Source of the DNA: Thermoplasmata archaeon
GTDB lineage: Archaea; Thermoplasmatota; Thermoplasmata; Methanomassiliicoccales; Methanomethylophilaceae
Direction: 5' to 3'
Assembly: GCA_015063165.1 (NCBI GenBank)
Contig: SUSZ01000021.1
Coordinates: forward strand, 1 to 38,212
Length of the DNA stretch: 38,212 bases
The position numbers and the translations under genes were made by a program. Shown piece by piece: positions 31,717-38,212 of this stretch. The stretch's first letter is position 1; the number at the start of each line of letters is the position of its first letter. The notes under the pieces are model-generated. The model was not told the DNA's origin. It searched no databases and saw nothing but the letters and a program-made list of their open reading frames with translations.

Positions 31717-33624
31717 TCAGAAAAGCTTGAAGACCATGTCGGAGTAGTCCATGATGTCGTCCACGGGCATTCCGGCGATGAGCAGGGCCTGGGTGTACAT
31801 GATCTTCGCCATGTTCGCGGCCTTGTCCTTGTCCTCGGCGTAGGCCTTCTTCAGGGCCTCGTAGGCGGGGTGGGACCCGTTGATCTCCAGCACGCGCTGG
31901 GCCTTCACCTGGTTCATCTCGGAGGCTCCGGGGATGCTCGAGAAGTACTTCTCCATCTCGAGGGAGACGTCTCCTTCGGTGCTCAGGCAGACCGCGTGGG
32001 TCTTGAGCTTGCGGGACAGCTTCACCGCGGACACCTTGTCGCCGATCGTCTCCTTCACGAAGTCGAGGATCTCCTTCTCCTCCTCTTCCTTGGCGTCGGC
32101 CTCCTTCTTCTCCTCTTCGGTCTCGAGCCCGAGGTCGTTGCCTGCTATGTCGCAGAACTCCTTCTCTTCGTACTCCCTGAGGGTGCGGATGGCGAACTCG
32201 TCGACGTCCTCGGTCATGCACAGGATGTCGTATCCCTTGTCCCTGACCTGCTCGGTCTGGGGGAGCTGCTTGGCGCGGGCGACGCTCTCGGCGGAGGCGT
32301 AGTAGATCTTGGCCTGGCCTTCGGGCATGCCCTCGACGTACTCCTTGAGGGTGATGAGCCTGTCCTGGGCCATGGAGTGGAAGAGGACGAGGTCCTTGAC
32401 GAGGTCGGCTTTGGCTCCGTATCCTTCGACGATGCCGTATTTCACCTGGGTTCCGAAGCTCTTGTAGAACTCGAGGTATCTGTCGCGCTCGTCGGAGAGC
32501 AGGCGTTCGAGCTCGTTCTTGATCTTCTTCTCTATGTTGTTCTTGATTTTGTTGAGCTGGCGGTCGTGCTGGAGCATCTCCCTGGAGATGTTCAGGGAGA
32601 GGTCGGGGGAGTCCACGACTCCCCTGACGAACCTGAAGCAGTCGGGCAGGACGTCCTTGCACTTGTCCATGATCATGACTCCGGAGGAGTAGAGCTGGAG
32701 TCCGGGCTCGAAGTCGCGGCTGTAGAAGTTGTAGGGCGCTACTTTCGGGATGAAGAGCATGGCCTTGTAGCTCACGGTGCCCTCGGCGTTGACTCTGATG
32801 ACGGAGATGGGGTCCTCGAAGTCGTGGAACTTCTCCTTGTAGAACTTCTTGCAGTCCTCGTCGGAGGCGTCCTCCTTGGAGCGCTGCCAGATCGGCACCA
32901 TGCTGTTGACGACGGTGTCCTCGAGGTGGGTCTTCCACTCCTTCTTTGGGTTGCCCTCTTCGTCCTTCTCTCCGGTCTCCTCCATGGCGCCCTTCTCGAG
33001 CATCATGTGGATAGGCCATCTGACATAGTCGGAGTACTTCTTGATAAGCTCCTTGATCCTGTACTCGTCAATGAAGTCGCTGTAGTTCTCGCCGTCCTCG
33101 TCGGGCTTGATGTGCATCTCGACCTCGGTTCCGTAGTCGGGCTTGTCGCACTCCTTGACGGTGTATCCGTCGGTGCCCTCGCTGGTCCACTCCCAGGCGG
33201 TGTCCTCTCCGTAGGCTTTGGACCTTACGGTGACCTTGTCGGATACGAGGAAGGCGGAATAGAATCCGACACCGAACTGTCCGATGATATCCACGTCGGG
33301 GTTCTCCTCCATGGCCTTCTTGAAGTCCAGGGAGCCGCTGTGGGCGATGACTCCGAGGTTGGAGTCCATGTCCTCCTTGTTCATTCCGATACCGTTGTCG
33401 GAGACGGTGATGGTGCGGGCGTCCTCGTCCCAGGAGACGTTGATTTTGAAGTCCTCTCTGGCCACCGGGAGGCTCTCGGTTATCGCCTTGTAGTGGAGCT
33501 TGTCGATGGCATCCGATGCGTTGGATATGATCTCCCTCAGGAAAATCTCCTTGTGGGTGTAGATCGAGTTGATCATAAGGTTGAGGAGTTGCTTCGACTC
33601 TGTTTTGAATTGTTTCTTAGCCAT
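31717..33624 (-). CDS. htpG: molecular chaperone HtpG (Hsp90 family)
   Basis: A 635-residue, full-length bacterial-type Hsp90. GHKL ATPase motifs are present: EIISNASDAIDKL, the VSDNGIGM box and GQFGVGFYSAF. The middle domain includes FEPGLQLYSSGVMIMDKC and LSLNISREMLQ, and the C-terminal dimerisation domain is complete. It helps fold and activate client proteins in the cytosol. Hsp90 is missing from most archaea, so lateral acquisition from bacteria is likely. ATG 33624 follows the ribosome site AAGAAGGT with good spacing and a TATA element at 33672-33687. It stands alone, with its own promoter and terminator. Confidence 0.95.
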   Translation of the reverse strand: MAKKQFKTESKQLLNLMINSIYTHKEIFLREIISNASDAIDKLHYKAITESLPVAREDFKINVSWDEDARTITVSDNGIGMNKEDMDSNLGVIAHSGSLDFKKAMEENPDVDIIGQFGVGFYSAFLVSDKVTVRSKAYGEDTAWEWTSEGTDGYTVKECDKPDYGTEVEMHIKPDEDGENYSDFIDEYRIKELIKKYSDYVRWPIHMMLEKGAMEETGEKDEEGNPKKEWKTHLEDTVVNSMVPIWQRSKEDASDEDCKKFYKEKFHDFEDPISVIRVNAEGTVSYKAMLFIPKVAPYNFYSRDFEPGLQLYSSGVMIMDKCKDVLPDCFRFVRGVVDSPDLSLNISREMLQHDRQLNKIKNNIEKKIKNELERLLSDERDRYLEFYKSFGTQVKYGIVEGYGAKADLVKDLVLFHSMAQDRLITLKEYVEGMPEGQAKIYYASAESVARAKQLPQTEQVRDKGYDILCMTEDVDEFAIRTLREYEEKEFCDIAGNDLGLETEEEKKEADAKEEEEKEILDFVKETIGDKVSAVKLSRKLKTHAVCLSTEGDVSLEMEKYFSSIPGASEMNQVKAQRVLEINGSHPAYEALKKAYAEDKDKAANMAKIMYTQALLIAGMPVDDIMDYSDMVFKLF

Positions 33625-33671
33625 TGTCCAACCTTCTTTCTGCTTTGCAGATTATGTGCGAAGTACTAACA

Positions 33672-33687
33672 GATATAATATTTATAC
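33672..33687 (-). promoter_or_regulatory. TATA element for htpG
   Basis: The minus-strand AT-rich segment containing TATAAATATTATATC would start transcription near 33650, giving a ~25-base leader that carries AAGAAGGT (33631-33638). Confidence 0.55.
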
Positions 33688-33853
33688 TTTTATATAGAGA
33701 GTACAGGAATGATGAATGTAATGCAGCGATGTTGTCTTTTTATCGCAGGCATCTGGCTCTTCAGACGACAGTCCTCGTGTGTCGACAGTTAAAGACGATC
33801 TTCAAAACAAGGCTGCCAGGGAATCTTGAACGAAGCAACCGGGAGAATGGGAA

Positions 33854-33883
33854 GGGAGAAAGAAGGGCCCGCCCGAAGGCGGG
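33854..33883 (-). terminator. terminator of the ABC importer operon
   Basis: On the minus strand CCCGCC (33883-33878) pairs with GGCGGG (33873-33868) around TTCG, a very stable tetraloop, followed by the pyrimidine tract CCCTTCTTTCTCCC. Confidence 0.65.
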
Positions 33884-33889
33884 TCGGTT

Positions 33890-34654
33890 TCAATCGTTTA
33901 TAGGTCCTAGCACGATGAGATGCATGTCGCCGTTTTCATCGGTAACTATGTTCGATCTCACACGGTAGACGTCCTCGAGCATCTTCGTGGTGAAGACCTT
34001 CGAAGGAGGTCCTTCGGCGTATATGCCATGGTCATGGACTATGACCATGTTGTCCGAGTACTTGCACGCCACATCCAGATGATGGAGCGTCATTATGGTG
34101 GTGCATTTCCTCTCCTTGGTGATCCTGCTCATGAATTCCACCAGGTTGAACTGGTGGTACAGGTCCAGAGCGCTGGTTGGCTCGTCCAGGATGATCACGG
34201 AGGGGTTCTTCACGAGCGCCTGGGCGATGAACACGAGCTGTCTCTGCCCTCCGCTCAGCTCGCCTATCTTGCGGCTCGCGAATTCGGTGATGTTCATGAG
34301 CTTGAGGACCTCGTAGACCTCCTCCATGTCCTCCTCGGATACGTAGAATCCCAGGGACTGTATCTTGCCCAGCAGCACGATCTCGAACACGTTGAGGTCG
34401 ATGTCCAGGTCCGTGTTCTGCTCCATGTAGCTCATGAAGGTGAACAGCTCCTCCTTCGGGACCTCCCTGCCGTCGAAGGTCACCTTTCCCTCATGCTTGC
34501 TGAGGTCGGCGATGCATTTCAGGAGGGTGGTCTTGCCCGCCCCGTTGGCTCCGATTATGGTGGTGACCTCTCCGGGACGGGCGGTGAAGCCCAGGGAATC
34601 CAGGATCTTTATGCTCCCGTATCCGAACGACAATCCTTCAACGTTCACGATCAT
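33890..34654 (-). CDS. iron/corrinoid-type ABC transporter, ATP-binding protein
   Basis: A 254-residue ABC ATPase of the FecE/BtuD group. Walker A is GANGAGKTT (35-43), the Q-loop region is MSYMEQNTD, the signature is LSGGQRQ, Walker B is VIILDEPTSALD and the switch histidine lies in LHHLD. It powers uptake through the permease encoded just upstream. Its ATG overlaps the permease TGA (ATGA), and the operon order is binding protein, permease, ATPase. The start at 34654 begins at the family N terminus; frame upstream is a shadow of the permease gene. Substrate is an iron chelate, haem or a corrinoid; sequence does not settle which. Confidence 0.9.
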   Translation of the reverse strand: MIVNVEGLSFGYGSIKILDSLGFTARPGEVTTIIGANGAGKTTLLKCIADLSKHEGKVTFDGREVPKEELFTFMSYMEQNTDLDIDLNVFEIVLLGKIQSLGFYVSEEDMEEVYEVLKLMNITEFASRKIGELSGGQRQLVFIAQALVKNPSVIILDEPTSALDLYHQFNLVEFMSRITKERKCTTIMTLHHLDVACKYSDNMVIVHDHGIYAEGPPSKVFTTKMLEDVYRVRSNIVTDENGDMHLIVLGPIND

Positions 34655-35703
34655 GATTTCACCGACTTTTTCTTCATCAGCAGATAGAAGAAGAACGGGA
34701 CTCCGACTATCGATGTGAATATTCCGATCGGGTATTCCATTCCGGAGGTTATGGTTCCGCACAGTATGTCTGCGGTCTCCAGGATTATGGCTCCGCACAC
34801 GCAGGACATGGGGATGAGGTATCTCTGGTCCTCGCCGAGTATCATGCGCGCCACGTGCGGCCCCACGATGCCTATGAAACCTATGCAGCCTACGAACGCG
34901 ACGCATGTCGACGTCAGCAGCGCGATGAGCACGAACATCCATTTCCTCATCCTCTGCGTGTTGATCCCGAGGGCTTCTGCTCTCCTGTCCCCCAGCCTCA
35001 TGGCGGTCAGCGCCCAGCATTTCCTGTATATCAGTATGAACGCTGCCAGGAACAGGACCAGTATTATCCCGACCTCCATCCATTCAACCCCGTTCAGGCT
35101 TCCGAACGTCCAGAACACGATCCCGGAGAGGGCATCGGGGGATGCGAGATACTGCATCATCGACTGGAGGGCTTGGAACAGGAAGACCAGGCCGATTCCC
35201 GCCAGGACCATGATATCTGCGGAGAACCCTTTGGCTTTGGCTATCATGAAGATGCCGCCGGTCGCCAGCATGGCGAAGAGGAAGGCTCCCGCCGGGACCA
35301 TGTAGGTCCCAAGCAGGGTGAGCCCTCCCAACCCGACGACCATCGTCAGGGACGCTCCGAATCCCGCTCCTGCGGATATTCCCAGGGTGTACGGGCTGGC
35401 AAGAGGATTGTTGAGCAGCGTCTGCATTATCGCTCCTGCGAATCCGAACGAGGCTCCGCACAAGATCCCTGCGCACACCGTGGGCATCTGCAGGTCCCAC
35501 AGGATGGTATGCATGACGTCCTTGGATTCGGGGTGCAGGAACGCGTTTATGAGCACCGAGGGCTGTATGTAGGGTATGCTGAAAAACAGGTCCACGAAGA
35601 ACACGGTCAGGGCTATAGCTATGCCTGCCAGCAGTATCAGGTACTTGCGGCGGGTGTATCTCCCGTACTGGAACGCTTCCTGGATTTTCACCTTTTCAGT
35701 CAT
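34651..35703 (-). CDS. iron/corrinoid-type ABC transporter permease (FecCD/BtuC family)
   Basis: A 350-residue polytopic membrane protein of the FecCD/BtuC permease family with many hydrophobic segments. Family landmarks are the N-terminal region followed by LRMP-like LQMPTVCAGILCGASFGFAG, NNPLASPYTLGISAGAGFGA, and the C-terminal GCIGFIGIVGPHVARMILG coupling helix. The length is typical. It starts 7 bases after the binding-protein stop and overlaps the ATPase gene, so the three genes are one operon. Confidence 0.93.
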   Translation of the reverse strand: MTEKVKIQEAFQYGRYTRRKYLILLAGIAIALTVFFVDLFFSIPYIQPSVLINAFLHPESKDVMHTILWDLQMPTVCAGILCGASFGFAGAIMQTLLNNPLASPYTLGISAGAGFGASLTMVVGLGGLTLLGTYMVPAGAFLFAMLATGGIFMIAKAKGFSADIMVLAGIGLVFLFQALQSMMQYLASPDALSGIVFWTFGSLNGVEWMEVGIILVLFLAAFILIYRKCWALTAMRLGDRRAEALGINTQRMRKWMFVLIALLTSTCVAFVGCIGFIGIVGPHVARMILGEDQRYLIPMSCVCGAIILETADILCGTITSGMEYPIGIFTSIVGVPFFFYLLMKKKSVKS

Positions 35704-35710
35704 ATGAACC

Positions 35711-36751
35711 TCAGGACTTGTAGTCGTAGAACCATAGTCCGCTGTACTTGACGGGCATGAACTTGTCGTAGAACGTCTTGAGGTCTCCCTCGTAGTCGAA
35801 GCTCATCTTGTCGGGGAACAGGCTGGAGGACACGTACTCGAAGGCAGCGAAGTCCCAGACGTCGCGGGACAGGACGAATCCGACGGAGTACACTTCGCCG
35901 CTCTTGTAGGCGCCGAGCTGGTTGTATCCCTTCCTGTTGTCGAACACGGACTGTATGACGCGCTGTGCCTCCGATTCGGACCCTTCGAACCCGAGCTTGA
36001 GGAAGTCGGCGTCGCTGGCCCACTTCGTACCGAGGAACAGGATCGCATCGGGGTCGGAAGCGAGGATGGTGATGTCGTCGAGGGTGTTGTTTCCGTTGGG
36101 GCTGATGCTGTTCCCTCCGCAGAGGTAGACGATCTTTCCCTGTTCGGTGTCGTTGCCTCTGGACGTTCCGTTCTTGCTCCATCCGTACTGGATAGGCTCG
36201 ATGTAGACGTCCTTCCTGGTGATCTCGCCGCTGCTGAGCAGGGACTGCACCTTGGAGGTCACAGCGCCGACCTTCTCGGCGTAGTAGTCCGCGATCTCCT
36301 CGGCGCGGGCCTCCTTTCCGAAGAGCTTTCCGAGGTTGGTTATGGACTGCCTGGCCTTCTCGATGTCCTCGTCGATGTAGCTGATGTAGATCGTGGGGAT
36401 CCCGACCTTGGCGAGGTCGGCGTCCACGTTGTTCGCCTGAACGGTGGACTTGTGGTGTATGGAGGTGATGAACGCCTGGGGCTGGAGGGTTATTATCTTC
36501 TTGGTGTCCCAGTCGGAGCCGATCCCTCCCACCTGGGGGAGGTCCTTGAATCCGGGGACCTCGTTGCAGAACGCGCTGTAGATGTCGTCGCGGAACTTGT
36601 ACAGCGAGTTGTCGATGCCCACGAGGTAGTCGGGGAGGTCGCTTCCGAGCAGAGCGGCGAGGGTGGTGAACGGCCCTCCGGATCCGCTGTATCCGAGAAC
36701 AACCTTGTCGAGGGGCTCGTCGAAGGTGTATGTCTTTCCATCGGCGTCAAT
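35711..36751. repeat. direct repeat, second copy of the duplicated binding-protein domain
   Basis: Partner of the 36782-37822 repeat. The two lie in frame with no stop between, joined by a ~10-residue linker. Boundaries are approximate. Confidence 0.75.
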
Positions 36752-37957
36752 GATCTTTATCTCGGAGGAGACAGGCTCGGAGTTGTCGGAGTAGTTGAAG
36801 AACCACAGTCCGTTATACTTGACAGGCATGAACCTGTCGAAGAAGCTCTTCATCTCCTGGTTCGCGTCGAATTTGCAGACGTCCGGATTGAGGCAGGTGG
36901 CTATGTAGCTGAAGGACGAGAAGTCCCAGACCTCGCGGGAGATGGTCATCGCGAGCGAGTAGACCTCCCCGTTCTTGTAGGCGCTAAGGCCGTCGTATCC
37001 GGGCCTGTCGGTGAAGACGGTGTCGATGACGCGCTTCGCTTCAGACTCGGTGCCGTTGAATCCGAGGTTGAGGTAGTCGTTGCCGTTCTTCCAGTCGGAT
37101 CCGAGGAAGAATATGACCTCGGGGTCGGCGGCCAGAACGGCCGTGTCGTTCAAGGCCTGGCTGTCTACAGGGCAGATGCTCTTGCCTCCGCACATGTAGA
37201 TGACCTTGCCCTGCAGGTAGTTGTCTCCGCATGACTTGCCGTACTGCGAGGCTCCGAACTGCAAGGGCTCGTTGTAGACGGTCTTCCTGGTTATCTTCCC
37301 GTCCTCGATGAGCTTGGAGACGCTGCTGACGACGGAGTTGACCCTGTCGGCGTAGTAGTCGGCGACCTCTTTGGCGCGGGCCTCCTTTCCGAAGAGCTTT
37401 CCGAGCATGTTGATGGACGATGTCGCCTTGTCGACATCCTCGTCCACGTAGTTGATGTAGATCGTGGGGATTCCGACCTTGGCGAGGTCGGCGTCCACGT
37501 TGTTCGCCTGGACGGTGGACTTGTGATGGATGGAGGTTATGAGCGCCTGGGGCTTGAGGGTGATCACGTATTTAGTGTCCCAGTCGGCTCCGATCCCTCC
37601 CACCTGGGGCAGGTCCTTGAATCCGGGGACCTGGTTGCAGAATGCGTTGTAGATGTCGGTGCGGTATTTGTAGATCGAGTTGTCCACGCCTACGAGATGG
37701 TTGGGAAGGTCGTTCCCGAAGATGGCCGCCATGGTCATCAGAGGGCCGCCTGAGGTGCTGTATCCGCAGACCACCTTGTCGAGGGGTTTGTCGAAGGTGT
37801 ACGTCTTCCCGTCGGCGTCGGTGATGGAGAAGCTTGTGGATGGGACGGGTTCGTCCTTCTTATCATCGCTTCCGCCGTTCATTAATAGTATGGCTGCAGC
37901 AGCCACCGCGATTACGATGGCTATCGCAGCTACTATTGCGATAACTTTGGTGTTCAA
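35711..37957 (-). CDS. tandemly duplicated periplasmic-type substrate-binding protein
   Basis: A 748-residue lipoprotein-like or membrane-anchored binding protein. A hydrophobic N-terminal segment (about residues 4-27) is followed by an acidic linker and two complete Fe/B12-type binding domains (about 42-395 and 400-748). The copies are offset by exactly 357 codons (1071 bp), with long identical stretches such as IHHKSTVQANNVDADLAKVG. Each copy starts DADGKTYTF and ends in FMPVKY.GLWF. The start is TTG 37957, the only one that keeps the whole membrane segment; GTGAT five bases upstream may be the ribosome site. It heads the importer operon. Fused double binding domains are uncommon and may give two binding sites per transporter. 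Confidence 0.9.
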   Translation of the reverse strand: MNTKVIAIVAAIAIVIAVAAAAILLMNGGSDDKKDEPVPSTSFSITDADGKTYTFDKPLDKVVCGYSTSGGPLMTMAAIFGNDLPNHLVGVDNSIYKYRTDIYNAFCNQVPGFKDLPQVGGIGADWDTKYVITLKPQALITSIHHKSTVQANNVDADLAKVGIPTIYINYVDEDVDKATSSINMLGKLFGKEARAKEVADYYADRVNSVVSSVSKLIEDGKITRKTVYNEPLQFGASQYGKSCGDNYLQGKVIYMCGGKSICPVDSQALNDTAVLAADPEVIFFLGSDWKNGNDYLNLGFNGTESEAKRVIDTVFTDRPGYDGLSAYKNGEVYSLAMTISREVWDFSSFSYIATCLNPDVCKFDANQEMKSFFDRFMPVKYNGLWFFNYSDNSEPVSSEIKIIDADGKTYTFDEPLDKVVLGYSGSGGPFTTLAALLGSDLPDYLVGIDNSLYKFRDDIYSAFCNEVPGFKDLPQVGGIGSDWDTKKIITLQPQAFITSIHHKSTVQANNVDADLAKVGIPTIYISYIDEDIEKARQSITNLGKLFGKEARAEEIADYYAEKVGAVTSKVQSLLSSGEITRKDVYIEPIQYGWSKNGTSRGNDTEQGKIVYLCGGNSISPNGNNTLDDITILASDPDAILFLGTKWASDADFLKLGFEGSESEAQRVIQSVFDNRKGYNQLGAYKSGEVYSVGFVLSRDVWDFAAFEYVSSSLFPDKMSFDYEGDLKTFYDKFMPVKYSGLWFYDYKS
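36782..37822. repeat. direct repeat, first copy of the duplicated binding-protein domain
   Basis: DNA encoding the first binding domain repeats the segment at about 35711-36751 with a constant offset of 1071 bp. I checked the offset at two points (36404/37475 and 36725/37796). Parts are nearly identical at the base level. Boundaries are approximate. Confidence 0.75.
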
Positions 37958-38103
37958 TTATATCACTTGGAATATGTATCCAATGCTAACATAGTAAGAC
38001 TGTATTTAACGGTATTGACAAGTTTTTTATTTTTTTATCTCTATATTTCAACAAAAAATCATCAAAAAATGTTAGATAATTTCGTTTGGTGATGTTATAT
38101 TTT
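37958..38103. other. AT-rich spacer with binding-protein promoter
   Basis: This spacer is strongly AT-rich compared with the rest of the window. A minus-strand TTAAATA element near 38003-38011 could be the TATA box of the binding-protein gene. The right half, with poly-T and poly-A tracts, may be the end of the insertion element whose transposase lies beyond. No terminal inverted repeat could be defined. Confidence 0.4.
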
Positions 38104-38212
38104 TTAGTTGATATTTTGTCTATAAAGAAAAGACATGACCTCGCCGATACTCCAAACATGATCTGTCAGACCAATTTCCATGGCAGGAGTTACAGCCTTG
38201 CGCTTTCCGTTG
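38104..38212 (-). mobile_element. transposase C terminus (partial)
   Basis: Read on the minus strand, the last 36 codons give NGKRKAVTPAMEIGLTDHVW and a short tail ending in TAA at 38106-38104. The pattern K/R-TPAM..GLTDH.W is typical of the C-terminal end of DDE transposases of IS elements; an IS1-like family is my best guess. The gene continues outside the window, so whether the element is intact cannot be told. Confidence 0.65.

Larger units (their letters stand above)
33625..33889. other. intergenic region between htpG and the ABC operon
   Basis: The left part holds the htpG promoter; the right end holds the terminator of the ABC operon. On the plus strand a 26-codon frame starts at about 33710 with TATATAG shortly before it, but nothing else supports a gene. 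I see no tRNA or known ncRNA fold here. Confidence 0.4.

Noticed and set aside
31870-33669. 599-codon plus-strand frame opposite htpG
   Set aside because: Composed almost wholly of Val, Leu, Asp, Glu and Gly; antisense shadow of a fully convincing htpG.
33710-33790. 26-codon plus-strand frame downstream of a TATA-like sequence
   Set aside because: No ribosome site, family or compositional support; the nearby AT-rich elements are explained by the htpG promoter.
1-38212. CRISPR array
   Set aside because: No series of short regularly spaced repeats was seen; the only long repeats are the duplicated binding domain and the protein-level BIG2 repeats.

Overview
The window is archaeal DNA, most likely from a methanogen of the order Methanomassiliicoccales (class Thermoplasmata). 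The evidence is: an archaeal 23S rRNA 3' end with no 5S gene visible behind it; the cluster rps13-rps4-rps11-rpoD; a type II methionine aminopeptidase; the large subunit of the archaeal D-family DNA polymerase; the archaeal lipid genes tes and ggr; many TATA boxes about 25 bp ahead of a start codon, which suggests leaderless mRNAs; and an in-frame TAG inside an otherwise intact gene, with no well-supported gene here ending in TAG. The last point is the pattern expected where UAG encodes pyrrolysine. The order-level assignment is an inference.

Layout. 1-2542: end of a 23S rRNA gene, then an overlapping trio (metallo-beta-lactamase-fold hydrolase, Sua5/YrdC, MetAP2) and a tRNA-Leu(CAA) with encoded CCA. 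2543-5225: rps13-rps4-rps11-rpoD with a structured leader and a terminator. 5320-10036: a small winged-helix regulator converging on NOG1 GTPase and DP2 polymerase. 10086-13994: a 1302-residue surface or membrane-anchored protein with a lamin-tail domain. 14159-17149: an apparent membrane-lipid operon (tetraether synthase, ferredoxin, geranylgeranyl reductase). 17290-18666: an anchored cohesin-like/BIG2 surface protein.

18726-33624 is an accessory region rich in DNA-processing genes. It holds an ASCH-domain ORF; a bacterial-type sbcD-sbcC pair in which sbcC carries an in-frame TAG at codon 322; a divergent HTH regulator with nested inverted repeats in the shared promoter region; a compact four-gene operon of two TerB-N/TerB-C proteins, a BrxD-like ATPase and a BrxHI-like helicase; and a bacterial-type Hsp90 (htpG), which is rare in archaea. 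The four-gene operon has the parts of a BREX-like or Ter-linked DNA-processing defence system but no methylase, PglZ or BrxL.

33890-37957 is an iron/corrinoid-type ABC importer whose binding protein is a tandem in-frame duplication. The right edge holds the last codons of a transposase in AT-rich DNA.

The two strongest leads are the in-frame TAG in sbcC, with a 6-bp stem-loop starting two bases after it, and the TerB-TerB-BrxD-BrxHI operon.
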